A DNA stretch of 64,000 nt, taken from NCBI RefSeq assembly GCF_001005315.1, contig NZ_LBMG01000006.1, positions 1 to 64,000 on the forward strand, read 5' to 3'. Below are positions 16,976-26,069 of this stretch, piece by piece. The position numbers and the translations under genes were made by a program. The stretch is from Kordia jejudonensis. GTDB lineage: Bacteria; Bacteroidota; Bacteroidia; Flavobacteriales; Flavobacteriaceae. The notes below the pieces were generated by a model that saw nothing but the letters and a program-made list of their open reading frames with translations, did no database searches and had not been told where the DNA came from. The first letter of the stretch is position 1; every line of letters starts with the position of its first letter.

Positions 16976-18259
16976 ATGAACATACCAAGAACGAGTTTTC
17001 CAAGAATAGTAATTATTGGTTGCGGATTTGCTGGCATTTCGTTGGCAAAAGAGTTAGGAAAACAAGAAGTACAAGTCGTATTATTGGATCGACATAATTA
17101 TCATACTTTTCAACCACTTCTGTATCAGGTTTCTACTGGCGGATTGGAACCCGATTCTATTGCATATCCAATTCGTAAAATTGTCAAAAACTATTCAAAT
17201 TTTTACTTTCGTTTAGCAAATGTAGGTTCAGTTGATACTAAAAAAAAATGTGTATGTACCGATATTGGAGACATCAATTATGATCAACTTGTGATTGCAA
17301 CCGGTTCGAAAACAAATTTCTTTGGAAATGAAGCTATCGAAAAGCATAGTATGGTTATGAAAACGATTCCGCAATCGCTGAATCTACGCAGTTTAATACT
17401 CGAAAACTTTGAACAAGCCTTACTAATTTCTGATTTAGAAGAACGCAATGCATTGATGAATTTTGTCATTGTAGGCGCTGGACCAACAGGTGTGGAGTTA
17501 GCAGGCGCTTTGGCAGAAATAAAAAAAGGAATTTTACCTAAAGATTATCCTGATTTAGATATTCGTCAAATGAAAATCAACTTAGTGCAAGGTTCCGATC
17601 GAATATTGCCTGCCATGAGTGAAAAAGCATCTGAAAAAGCAGAAGACTATTTGCAAGAATTAGGTGTTGAGGTTTGGAAAGAACTACGCGTGACCAATTA
17701 TGATGGCGATTGGGCTACGACCAATACCGATATCAACTTTAAAACAGCAACCTTAATTTGGTCAGCAGGTGTAAAAGGCGCCACAATTGCAGGTTTGGAT
17801 GGCGAAGATTTCATTGTGCGAGGAAATCGAATGGTTGTTGACGAATTTAACCGAGTTAAAGGATTTGAAGATGTATATGCTTTGGGAGACATTGCGTGCA
17901 TGAAAAATGAATTGTATCCATATGGACATCCAATGATGGCACAGCCAGCCATTCAACAAGGAAAACATCTTGGAAAAAATTTATTGCGAAAAATGAAAGG
18001 TAAAGAAATGAAACCTTTTGTGTATCATGATAAAGGTTCTATGGCAACTGTTGGAAGAAACAAAGCTGTTGTAGATTTGCCAAACTTTAAATTTCAAGGA
18101 ATCTTCGCGTGGTTTGTATGGATGTTTGTACACTTATTTTTTTTAATAGGTTTCCGAAACCGAATGATTGTATTCGTAAATTGGGTTTACAATTACATCC
18201 GTTTTGACAGAGAAGCCCGATTAATTATCAGACCTTATAAAAAGACGCGTAAGCTTTAA
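16976..18259 (+). CDS. ndh: Type II NADH:quinone oxidoreductase
   Basis: A 427-residue FAD flavoenzyme that passes electrons from NADH to quinone at the cytoplasmic face without pumping protons. Seen: N-terminal dinucleotide fold GCGFAGISLAKEL (about 15-27), the RHNYHTFQPLLYQV motif of the NDH-2 family, the second fold VGAGPTGVELAGALAEI (about 163-179), the quinone-site region YGHPMMAQPAIQQG and a C-terminal hydrophobic membrane anchor (about 375-400). The 3' end overlaps the convergent YhhN gene by 4 nt. Confidence 0.92.
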   Translation: MNIPRTSFPRIVIIGCGFAGISLAKELGKQEVQVVLLDRHNYHTFQPLLYQVSTGGLEPDSIAYPIRKIVKNYSNFYFRLANVGSVDTKKKCVCTDIGDINYDQLVIATGSKTNFFGNEAIEKHSMVMKTIPQSLNLRSLILENFEQALLISDLEERNALMNFVIVGAGPTGVELAGALAEIKKGILPKDYPDLDIRQMKINLVQGSDRILPAMSEKASEKAEDYLQELGVEVWKELRVTNYDGDWATTNTDINFKTATLIWSAGVKGATIAGLDGEDFIVRGNRMVVDEFNRVKGFEDVYALGDIACMKNELYPYGHPMMAQPAIQQGKHLGKNLLRKMKGKEMKPFVYHDKGSMATVGRNKAVVDLPNFKFQGIFAWFVWMFVHLFFLIGFRNRMIVFVNWVYNYIRFDREARLIIRPYKKTRKL

Positions 18260-18975
18260 TTTTTAGCCGTAATTTTATGATGATGTTCCGTGTGCTCTGT
18301 TACCAAAATACCAAAGATGAATAGCAGTTGCGATATTCCATAAAAAAGCATGATAAAAATATCTTTATTCGGAATGGCTTTGTGAAACGAGTGAAGACCA
18401 ATAATAATTTGGGCAATTGTAAAACAAATGGCAGCGACAAATACTAAAATATAACTGATCTTATTCACATTTTTTAAGCGCAAAAAGGCAATCTTCATCA
18501 AGTTTAAAACTACAGAAATATAAACCATTACAGGAATTAGCATATAACCCAATCCATCATACATTAAATAAATTAGTGTTAATGAAATCAATAAAGAGGC
18601 AGCTAAAAATGGTAGTAAACGATCAATATCATACGTAGTTTCTCTGTAAAAGTGAAAAGAGTATAGAAGCAATGCAGCTAAAAACAAACACAAACCTGTC
18701 AAAAAGGAATAAAAAGGTGTGTCTTCTAACAAAATAATATCGCCAGCACATAAAAAGGACAATGCCAACAGGATAATAACTCTGGTTCTTAATGCCATTT
18801 TCAAACTATTTACATAGAAAAAAACAGCTAAAAATATCGTAATTAATGGTTTCGTAAAAAGTCTTAAATCATAAAATTCTTTAGCATTATTAAAATAAAT
18901 GTCTAAAGAAAGATTTACTAAGAATAAAAAAAGAAAGACTTTAAAAAACTTCATATGATAAATTACTTGCTTCAA
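18256..18975 (-). CDS. YhhN family protein (lysoplasmalogenase-like)
   Basis: A 239-residue polytopic membrane protein with about eight hydrophobic helices; the CAGDIILLE segment (about 97-105) and the late membrane helices match the YhhN/TMEM86 family, whose animal members cleave the vinyl-ether bond of lysoplasmalogens. Bacterial function is not well established. An in-frame ATG 7 codons later (18954) is an equally plausible start because the hydrophobic N-terminus begins there. Convergent with ndh, sharing 4 nt. Confidence 0.78.
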   Translation of the reverse strand: MKQVIYHMKFFKVFLFLFLVNLSLDIYFNNAKEFYDLRLFTKPLITIFLAVFFYVNSLKMALRTRVIILLALSFLCAGDIILLEDTPFYSFLTGLCLFLAALLLYSFHFYRETTYDIDRLLPFLAASLLISLTLIYLMYDGLGYMLIPVMVYISVVLNLMKIAFLRLKNVNKISYILVFVAAICFTIAQIIIGLHSFHKAIPNKDIFIMLFYGISQLLFIFGILVTEHTEHHHKITAKN

Positions 18976-19020
18976 AAAAGCACTGTAAGTTAGTAAAAAA
19001 AATAGTACAAAATGAATGCG

Positions 19021-20565
19021 CTATTTAAGTAAGTATTTGTCAAGGAGATTTTTAATTTCAGCACTATCAGGTCCAGGAGCATCTTGATGAACGAGTTTGC
19101 CATTTTTATCAAATAAAAGATATCTCGGTATCGTTTTGATTGAGAGTTCCTTAAAAAATGTAGCACTTGTGTAATTTGTAGATAAAAAATTTGCAGTCGA
19201 TGTTTCTAAATTTTCTGCTGCTACCGCTTTTTTCCAACTTTCCTTATTGCGATCAATAGAAATGTACACAAAAACCACATCTTTGTTTTTATACAAGTCT
19301 CCTAGTTTTTTTGAATCTGGCATGACGGCTCTACACGGCGCGCACCAACTTGCCCAAAAATCAATATAAATTACTTTTCCTTTGTTGGTATTTATAAAAG
19401 AATCAAGCTGTGTTGTTTTTCCATGAATATCTACAATATGTACATTTTCAGTGTCCTGAGAACTTATATTTTTAGAAAGTCCATAATCTTCGGCTATCTT
19501 TTCAAAATAAGTAGCGTAGGTTTCGTTTGAAAATTCATTGTTAAACGTTTCTATCATATTATTCAAGCTTTCTTTTGAAGCGCCTTGCATTGCATCGCCA
19601 TTGATAGCAACAAATTTAGCGGCGGCAATCAACTCTGTATGTTGAAAATACTTTGGAATGACCTCGAAAGCAGTTTTATAATCCATTTTAAGTTTAGACT
19701 TTTCTCTTATTCTTTTTCCATCAAGAATAATCTTTCCAATAAAAACATTTAGCTTTTTATACAATGTATGTTCATCAATAGTATTTTCATTGAAAAACAG
19801 ATCAGAAGTAATGATCTTTTTAAGGTCTTCGTTTTTTGAATAATTATAGAGTCTGTTCAACTCAAAAAACGTTTCATAATTCAGTTCTTCTTTCAATAAT
19901 GAATAGAGAGGACGTAATGAAGGTGTTTTGTTGCCAAGTGAATCATAAGTTTTCGCTAACATTTTATACCGATCGACCAAAGTAGTTGCAAGTTGTACCA
20001 ATGCAACAGGTTTATTTTTAAAATTTTCGTGATTAATTCTTAACGGAAATATCGGATCTAACTTTTGATACGTATTTGATTGTAATTTGAAAGGCGATTT
20101 GTAATCAATATAATAAAACGAATTGCGAAGTGAATCTATAGTATCAGTACTGAGTTTAAAATGCTCTAAAACTGTTGCATTGCTAATATTCAATTGTTTA
20201 CGGTTCAATGCAAGATAAATAGTATCGCCATTTTTTACACGTAAAGTATCTTTTGTTGTAAACTTTGAGGCTACATATACGATTTCAGCTTTGTCAATAG
20301 CAAACTGAATTGTATCACTCTTTTTCTTTGTGTACAGATGTCTTTCTGCTGTAAATGATTGTAATGAAAGATTTCGGTAAATTGATACAAATTCTCCTTT
20401 CATATCGTTAGAAATAATAAACGTTACAGGAGCTGTATTGACAATGGATTTTTCAGTATTTTCTGCAATTTCAGAAGTAACTTGTGTGTCTTTATTTGTA
20501 TTGCGAGCACATGAACTGCAAAAAAATAAAAATAATAAGGCAAAAATACATTTATACATACGCAT
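19021..20565 (-). CDS. TlpA-like thioredoxin-domain lipoprotein
   Basis: A 514-residue lipoprotein (lipobox FCSSC near residue 20) with a long N-terminal region: a beta-rich part (45-135) like the DUF4369-type domain and a helical part (150-370). The C-terminal TlpA thioredoxin fold carries the WCAPC motif (Cys408, Cys411) and the cis-Pro loop TIPRYLLF (Pro480). It would reduce or form disulfides in exported proteins in the periplasm. A cysteine-rich double-glycine peptide gene lies directly upstream on the same strand, separated by a terminator; a functional link is possible but unproven. Confidence 0.88.
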   Translation of the reverse strand: MRMYKCIFALLFLFFCSSCARNTNKDTQVTSEIAENTEKSIVNTAPVTFIISNDMKGEFVSIYRNLSLQSFTAERHLYTKKKSDTIQFAIDKAEIVYVASKFTTKDTLRVKNGDTIYLALNRKQLNISNATVLEHFKLSTDTIDSLRNSFYYIDYKSPFKLQSNTYQKLDPIFPLRINHENFKNKPVALVQLATTLVDRYKMLAKTYDSLGNKTPSLRPLYSLLKEELNYETFFELNRLYNYSKNEDLKKIITSDLFFNENTIDEHTLYKKLNVFIGKIILDGKRIREKSKLKMDYKTAFEVIPKYFQHTELIAAAKFVAINGDAMQGASKESLNNMIETFNNEFSNETYATYFEKIAEDYGLSKNISSQDTENVHIVDIHGKTTQLDSFINTNKGKVIYIDFWASWCAPCRAVMPDSKKLGDLYKNKDVVFVYISIDRNKESWKKAVAAENLETSTANFLSTNYTSATFFKELSIKTIPRYLLFDKNGKLVHQDAPGPDSAEIKNLLDKYLLK

Positions 20566-20600
20566 GTAAAAATAGTGAAAACTTGTTTTGAAATAGAAGA

Positions 20601-20637
20601 AAAAAAGCGATTTCCCTTTTAAAGGAAATCACTTTTA
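20601..20637 (-). terminator. Terminator after the GG-leader peptide gene
   Basis: On the minus strand GTGATTTCC pairs with GGAAATCGC around a short loop and is followed by a run of T. It separates the peptide gene from the TlpA-like gene downstream. Confidence 0.8.
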
Positions 20638-20644
20638 CTATGCT

Positions 20645-20902
20645 CTAGAAAGGACAGCTAGCACAACAATATCCTGTTGCAATACTTCCATCACTATATT
20701 CTGTTCCATTCCATTCTGAAGATGCTTGCGCATATGTTACGTAACCAGACCAACTTCCGCCAGTACCATCAGCATTAGTTGTCCATAATCTACACTGATC
20801 AAAATCAGCTTGGGTAAGTTCATTTCTTCCTCCTAAGATTTCTTTTTGCTCTTTTTTGTCTAACAAACGAGCATTTTCTAAATTTAAAATGTTTTTCAAC
20901 AT
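20645..20902 (-). CDS. Double-glycine leader peptide, Cys-rich (bacteriocin-like precursor)
   Basis: An 85-residue precursor. I use the ATG at 20902 because the reading begins MLKNILNLENARLL, typical of GG leaders; an upstream in-frame start at 20953 adds 17 atypical residues. Leader residues 1-25 end in KKEQKEILGG, the cleavage signal of peptidase-containing ABC exporters (C39 family). The 60-residue core is Gly/Ser/Thr-rich with Cys37, Cys79, Cys80 and Cys83, ending YCCASCPF. No exporter or modifying enzyme is encoded within the window. The class (bacteriocin, pheromone or RiPP) cannot be decided from sequence. Confidence 0.75.
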   Translation of the reverse strand: MLKNILNLENARLLDKKEQKEILGGRNELTQADFDQCRLWTTNADGTGGSWSGYVTYAQASSEWNGTEYSDGSIATGYCCASCPF

Positions 20903-20953
20903 GGTTGATAAGTTAAAAATTATTTTCGTACCTGAGCATTTATAGACTGTCAA

Positions 20954-21557
20954 GTGTTCAGTCTAACTTTCGCGAAAAGTTTTCTTTAATTCGTTTTTTG
21001 AAAAAACAACGGGAGAGAAATAAGTAGGTTTGCTTAAATATACGAATAAATCGTCTGAAAAAGTAAGAGGATGCGCTTAAATTTTGATTTTCAATTTAAA
21101 ATAAATAATCTAAGTTCGACGTGAAAAATTTAGTTCGATACTTTTCTTTTCCGAATTATAGTAGGGATTTTCCGTTAAAAATTTTTGAAGCCTTGGAAAA
21201 AATTTAGGGAAATTCATGCGGTTTTAGTTTTTTTCAGAAAGAAAAACTAAAAATATCTCTGGAAATGTTTACATTCATGAATTCCTTAATTTGAAATAAG
21301 TATGCATGAACTAAAAGTTCCCTTTCTTTTGTTGATGCCTGTGCTGAACTTGATTCAGTATTCTTTGGGAAGGCAAAGAAATCGAAGATTCACGAATTCC
21401 TATTTAATAAAATAGAAATCACATGAGCTAAAATGAAAATAAAACACTGAAAATGTGGTTTTTAGTAAGGAGTTTCTCAACTCAATTACAAATATGAATA
21501 GAATCACTTATATCGAACTCACATTAAATAGCATGTTTCGTTTACTTTACAAGCAAA
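20954..21557. repeat. Gene-free stretch with dispersed repeat copy 1
   Basis: No gene is seen. From about 21140 to 21400 it holds one copy of a ~180-bp element repeated, same orientation, at about 22450-22645: shared blocks include TCCGTTAAAAATTTTTGAA, a GTTTTAGTTTTT/GAAAAACTAAAAAT hairpin and TTCCCTTTCTTTTG followed by TTCTTTGGGAA-GCAAAGAAA. In this copy about 25 bp carrying a REP-like palindrome (CTGAACTTGATTCAG, 21345-21359) interrupts the last block, and a further ~50-bp segment is extra. The two copies flank the two genes between them. Confidence 0.7.
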
Positions 21558-22106
21558 TTAGCGCCGTTTTAGGATATATTTCTGTACGACATAATGGAAT
21601 GCTAAAATACAAATAGTAGGAAGTGCAATATAAAAAGCTTCGTTCTGTACAACACGCCAACCCCATTTGCTAAAAAAATTACCAGCACCTAACGGAGAAA
21701 CCAAAATAGGTCGCCATGAAAAAAAATAGCGATGATTGTCAAATGGAATAAAAAAACCAACACCACGACCTCCGTTGGTACACGCATCTAAAAAACTATG
21801 TGATAATGTTGCAATCAAGAAAATAAAGAAGAGCGCAATTCCTGTTTTGGAAAAATACTTCACGTTTCTGTAAAAAATAGCTCTAATAACAAACGAAAGA
21901 AGAAACGCAAACAAAATACTATGCGAAAATCCACGATGTCCTAATGGATGTTCATACGGAAAGCCAAAACTAAACATGATGACATCTGCATCAGGAATCA
22001 CAGCACAAAATATTAATAATATTGAAAGTTTTACGGGATGTAACTTAATAGAAGATACCTTTCCTATCGTATAAGCCACTAACGCATGACCAAAAATAGA
22101 AGCCAT
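21558..22106 (-). CDS. Membrane-bound metal-dependent hydrolase (YdjM/DUF457 family)
   Basis: A 182-residue inner-membrane protein. The family's metal-ligand pattern is visible: an early FGHALVAY, then PDADVI, then HRGFSHSI (about 56-63) and HSFLDA (about 103-108), spread over four membrane helices. YdjM/DUF457 proteins are predicted zinc hydrolases; the substrate is unknown (in E. coli YdjM is SOS-regulated). Its start overlaps the stop of the upstream 86-residue gene by one base, so the two are coupled. The pair lies between two copies of a dispersed repeat. Confidence 0.88.
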   Translation of the reverse strand: MASIFGHALVAYTIGKVSSIKLHPVKLSILLIFCAVIPDADVIMFSFGFPYEHPLGHRGFSHSILFAFLLSFVIRAIFYRNVKYFSKTGIALFFIFLIATLSHSFLDACTNGGRGVGFFIPFDNHRYFFSWRPILVSPLGAGNFFSKWGWRVVQNEAFYIALPTICILAFHYVVQKYILKRR

Positions 22107-22366
22107 TAGTTGGAGTTAGAATATTCGTCTAACAAGCTTTTTTCTTGCTTAGTTAAACTGTCTACTCCTTTAGCATTAATCTTCTCCAGAATACGATCAA
22201 TTTGTTGTTGTTTGGCTTTTTTCTTCGCATTAAACTCATCATCAATCGTTTGATACTTCTGTGAAGAACTCCCTGAAAAGGAAGTACTAGTTCCAGATTT
22301 CTTTCTAAAAATAATATATAAAAATACACCAATAACGGCAATGGAAATATAAGGCATCAAATTCAT
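22106..22366 (-). CDS. Small membrane-anchored hypothetical protein, 86 aa
   Basis: One N-terminal membrane helix (about 3-19), a Ser-rich linker and a charged C-terminal helical half rich in Lys, Glu and Gln (KKKAKQQQIDRILEKI). Ends in a TKQEKSLLDEYSN pattern reminiscent of Bacteroidota DUF6576-type C-termini beside rhomboid-like membrane proteins; I do not assert the family. Coupled by a stop/start overlap to the YdjM-like gene. Confidence 0.65.
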   Translation of the reverse strand: MNLMPYISIAVIGVFLYIIFRKKSGTSTSFSGSSSQKYQTIDDEFNAKKKAKQQQIDRILEKINAKGVDSLTKQEKSLLDEYSNSN

Positions 22367-22823
22367 AAATGGTAACGCTTCTAACAGTTGTATAGATTCA
22401 AAATTACAACAATTCTATTTTTTGTGCAATTAGAATAAAAAATGTACCAAATAGTATCATTCCGTTTTGGTTCCCTTTTTCCGCAGTATAGTAAATGTTT
22501 TCCGTTAAAAATTTTTGAATCCTTGGAAAAAATTTAGGAAAACAATTATGGTTTTAGTTTTCGATAGAAAAACTAAAAATACCTCTGGAAAAATTCCCTT
22601 TCTTTTGTTTCTTTTCTTTGGGAAAGCAAAGAAAACGAAAGTAAAAACTTCTTTAGAAACTCTAACTAATAATTTAGAACTCATATTTAGATATTTCTAT
22701 AAAAAAATCTTCGCTAGTACAATTCATCCCAAAATTACAACAATTGAGAACTTTCTTTTTCGTAAAAACTTCATTTCGTAAGAGATTTGCCCCATCATCA
22801 ATCAAGTATAACAAATATCAATC
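22367..22823. repeat. Intergenic stretch with dispersed repeat copy 2
   Basis: Copy 2 of the element described at 20954-21557 lies at about 22450-22645, without the REP insertion. It includes the hairpin GGTTTTAGTTTTC-gata-GAAAAACTAAAAATACC. The open frame here is a repeat by-product. The rest shows nothing beyond an AT-rich leader before the TonB receptor gene. Confidence 0.7.
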
Positions 22824-24977
22824 ATGAAAAAAATAATACTTCTCACTTGTGTACTCTTTCAAGTTTTTCTGTACGGACAACATACGGTTTCAGGAATTAT
22901 TACTGACCAAGCTAACGAACCTATTTTTGGTGCCAATGTGTATCTGAAAGGGACATACGATGGCGGGTCAACAGACGAAAAAGGCGCATTTACATTTACA
23001 ACCGAAGAAAAAGGAACACAAATCATCATCGTTTCTTTTTTATCGTTTGAAACGAAAGAAATAAGCTTAGACGTTTCAAAAATGAAAAATATAACCATCA
23101 AACTTCGCGAAAGTGTAGATGCATTAAATGCCGTAATTTTAAGTGCAGGATCATTTGAAGCAGGCGATAACGCGAAAGTAACTGCGCTAAAACCGTTAGA
23201 CATTGTTACGACGGCGAGCGCATTAGGCGATGTGATTGGTGCATTACAAACCTTGCCAGGGACAAGTACGGTTGCAGAAGACGGACGTTTATTTGTACGT
23301 GGCGGCGGCGGCGGCGAAACACAAATTTTCATTGATGGAATTCGAGTATTTACACCCTACACAAACACAACCAATAACATTCCTGCGCGTGGACGCTATT
23401 CGCCATTTCTGTTTACAGGAATTACATTTTCCACTGGTGGATATTCGGCAGAATTTGGGCAAGCATTATCAGGAATTTTAGAATTAAATACAATTAACGA
23501 ACCCGATCAAGAAAAAACAGACATTTCCGTTATGACGGTTGGTGGCGCGTTGGGACACACTGAAAAGTGGGAAAATGGTTCGGTAAGTTTTAGTACTTCG
23601 TATATCAACTTAGCGCCGTATTTGGAACTATTTCCAGATCGTAACGATTGGATAAAACCATTTCAAGGCGGACAAGGAGAAAGTGTATTTCGTCATCATT
23701 TTGAAAATGGAACGTTCAAATTTTATACGGCTTTTGATATTACAGACTTTGAACTCGATCAAGAAAGTATCAATTTTGATGAATTGGTTCGTTTTAAGCT
23801 GAATAATAATAATTTGTATATGAACGGTTCGTACAAAGGAGTTTTTGGCGAAAATTGGGCAATTACTTCGGGAATGAGTTACACGAGAGACAATTCTAAA
23901 ATTCGAATTATTGATGATAAAATCAATAGTTTAGAAAATTCGTTTCACTTCAAAACAAAGTTAAAAAAGAGCTTTAGCAATCGATTCAAATTGAGTTTCG
24001 GAGCTGAATATTTTACCACAAATTTTGATGAAGCCTTTGAAAATCCGAACGTTTCTAAAATCGAATATGGTTTTAATAGTGATTTGATTGGCGCGTTTGC
24101 GGAAGCAGATATTTTCTTTTCTAAAAAGTTTGCTGCTAAGGCGGGAATTCGATTAGATCATGCAGATATTTTAAATGAAACGACCATTTCACCACGATTC
24201 TCATTGGCGTATAAGACTTCTGAAAAAGATCAGGTTTCGTTTACATTTGGACAGTTTTATCAAAATCCGAACAATAATTATTTAAAATTTCACACAGGAT
24301 TCAAGCCAGAAAATGCAACGCATTATATCTTAAATTATCAATATACAAAAAACGATAGAACATTTCGCGCGGAAGTGTATCACAAAGAATACAACGATTT
24401 AATTACGTTTTCGGGCAATTTACCACAGTTTGGAACCGATTTTACGAATGATGGTTTTGGACATGCCACAGGATTAGATATTTTTTGGAGAGATAATAAA
24501 AGTATCAAAAATGTAGATTATTGGATTTCCTATTCGTACTTAGACACATCGCGAAAGTTTGAAAATTTCCCAACGGAAGCCATGCCAAATTTTGCAACAA
24601 AACACAACTTTTCATTAGTTACAAAGCATTGGGTTGACAAGTGGAAAAGTCAAATAGGATTTAGTTATAATTTCTCCACAGGAAGATCGTACACAAATCC
24701 AAATACAACCGGATTTTTAAGCGAACGCACCAAAGATTTTCACAATTTAAGTGTGAATTGGGCATACTTAATTTCGCCACAAAAAATACTGTATTTTTCG
24801 GTGTCAAATCCGTTAGGTGTACGAAATGTATTTGGCTACGAATATGCAAACCAACCAGACGTAAACGGCGTATTTCAGCGAATGACGCAGCGTCCTGCGC
24901 AAGATCAGTTTTTCTTTGTCGGTTTCTTTTGGACAATTAGTGATGACAAAACGAGCAATCAGTTAGATACGCTTTAA
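22824..24977 (+). CDS. TonB-dependent outer-membrane receptor with CarboxypepD_reg-like domain
   Basis: A 717-residue receptor: signal peptide (1-19, LYGQ), CarboxypepD_reg-like domain (about 20-105), plug domain (about 115-215, with LFVRGGGGGETQIFIDGI) and a beta-barrel to the end. The RGGGGGE run is Gly-richer than usual. At 717 residues it is at the short end for SusC-type proteins and no SusD partner follows, so uptake of a small ligand such as a metal chelate or a peptide is more likely than glycan import (inferred). Confidence 0.9.
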   Translation: MKKIILLTCVLFQVFLYGQHTVSGIITDQANEPIFGANVYLKGTYDGGSTDEKGAFTFTTEEKGTQIIIVSFLSFETKEISLDVSKMKNITIKLRESVDALNAVILSAGSFEAGDNAKVTALKPLDIVTTASALGDVIGALQTLPGTSTVAEDGRLFVRGGGGGETQIFIDGIRVFTPYTNTTNNIPARGRYSPFLFTGITFSTGGYSAEFGQALSGILELNTINEPDQEKTDISVMTVGGALGHTEKWENGSVSFSTSYINLAPYLELFPDRNDWIKPFQGGQGESVFRHHFENGTFKFYTAFDITDFELDQESINFDELVRFKLNNNNLYMNGSYKGVFGENWAITSGMSYTRDNSKIRIIDDKINSLENSFHFKTKLKKSFSNRFKLSFGAEYFTTNFDEAFENPNVSKIEYGFNSDLIGAFAEADIFFSKKFAAKAGIRLDHADILNETTISPRFSLAYKTSEKDQVSFTFGQFYQNPNNNYLKFHTGFKPENATHYILNYQYTKNDRTFRAEVYHKEYNDLITFSGNLPQFGTDFTNDGFGHATGLDIFWRDNKSIKNVDYWISYSYLDTSRKFENFPTEAMPNFATKHNFSLVTKHWVDKWKSQIGFSYNFSTGRSYTNPNTTGFLSERTKDFHNLSVNWAYLISPQKILYFSVSNPLGVRNVFGYEYANQPDVNGVFQRMTQRPAQDQFFFVGFFWTISDDKTSNQLDTL

Positions 24978-25088
24978 TTCAGAATTTTTGCTAAATGTTT
25001 TAATTTTAGATCTTTAGAAAGTAAGGTTTTACCGTATCAGATTGCGTTATGATTTTCGTAAATTTCTATAAATATTAAAAGAAAAATC

Positions 25089-25268
25089 ATGAAAAAAAGA
25101 AATGTAACCACGTTAAAACTTCAAAAAAAGCTAATTTCCTCGTTTGCGAGTGAAACCATTACAGGTGGTGCCACGTATCCATGTTCTACAGGCCCAGGAC
25201 TTACCTCGGTTGCGCCATATCATTGTAGAGTAAATTGTGATAGTTTAGTGCCAAACTTGTGCAACTAA
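25089..25268 (+). CDS. Class I lanthipeptide-like precursor peptide, 59 aa
   Basis: A 59-residue peptide: a basic leader with TTLKLQKKLISSF (7-19), the pattern of Bacteroidota class I lanthipeptide leaders, ending in TITGG (Gly26-Gly27). The 32-residue core holds four Cys (32, 46, 50, 58) and seven Ser/Thr, suitable for thioether rings. It has its own UUCG-loop terminator and sits 111 bp after the TonB receptor. No LanB/LanC/LanT-like genes are in the window, so it is an orphan precursor served from elsewhere, or a decoy copy. Identification rests on leader and composition. Confidence 0.7.
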   Translation: MKKRNVTTLKLQKKLISSFASETITGGATYPCSTGPGLTSVAPYHCRVNCDSLVPNLCN

Positions 25269-25288
25269 TACATACAAATTAATTGGGA

Positions 25289-25311
25289 AGCGATCTTCGG
25301 GTCGCTTTTTC
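25289..25311 (+). terminator. Rho-independent terminator with UUCG loop
   Basis: AGCGATC-TTCG-GGTCGCT followed by a T tract, 20 bp after the lanthipeptide-like gene. Confidence 0.92.
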
Positions 25312-25396
25312 TATAGTAAGTGTTATAAAAAGTATATAGAAGTCAGTATTAAGTAGTGAGCTTACTATTATTTTACCATCGTCCAAATTTCATATT

Positions 25397-25912
25397 TTAA
25401 AACTCTAAAAACATCACATGATTCGGATTCGTATGTGTTTCAGAAACCACAAAATCATGATAAGCAACGACTTGAAAGTTGTTTTTTGTGTAAAAATTGA
25501 CAGCGCGTTCGTTTGCAATTAATACATACAACCAAATGCCTAATTGCTGTTTTTGTTTGGCAAAATCGACAAAGAAATCAAATAATTGTTGTCCCAGTTT
25601 CTTCCCATGAAATTCTTTCAATATGTAAAAGCGATCCAACTTTGTAATGGGTTGTTGCGGAATATGTTCAGATTCAGTATCCAAAACAATTTTAGAATAG
25701 CCAACCAACGTAGCTTCATGAAAGATAAGATGATAAAAGACGGTATTGCTTTGAATTTCTTCTTTCAAGGTGTCTTTGTTAAAAACTTGTGCCGCAAAAG
25801 AGCGTACAGCTTTTTCAGGAGTTGTTGCCAAATAAGTGTCTAAAAGTGTCTTTGTACCAAGAGTAATGATACGTTCCACATCGTTGAGAGTCGCTTCACG
25901 AATTGTCGTCAT
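25397..25912 (-). CDS. GNAT family N-acetyltransferase
   Basis: A 171-residue GNAT acetyltransferase. The acetyl-CoA pyrophosphate-binding loop is FHGKKLGQQLFDFF (about 107-120), preceded by LDRFYILKEF and followed by IWLYVLIANERAVNFYTKNNF, all in the right order for the fold. It would acetylate an amine of a small molecule or protein; the substrate cannot be predicted. Single gene, divergent from the PSD-like gene. Confidence 0.9.
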   Translation of the reverse strand: MTTIREATLNDVERIITLGTKTLLDTYLATTPEKAVRSFAAQVFNKDTLKEEIQSNTVFYHLIFHEATLVGYSKIVLDTESEHIPQQPITKLDRFYILKEFHGKKLGQQLFDFFVDFAKQKQQLGIWLYVLIANERAVNFYTKNNFQVVAYHDFVVSETHTNPNHVMFLEF

Positions 25913-26069
25913 TGTAACGTTTCAAATTAAACCATAAAAATAATCGAAATACTTTTTAGTACGCAATTATACGTGTTTTTTAAATTAGGATACTACTACG
26001 CTTATACGGGATTAATTTTCATCATACATTTGAATTGTAAAATTTACCCATCAAACCAAAACAACAATT

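Noticed and set aside
22515-22781. 88-residue open frame before the TonB receptor
   Set aside because: Falls in the dispersed repeat copy; the sister copy is not open in the same frame, so it is not a conserved coding sequence.
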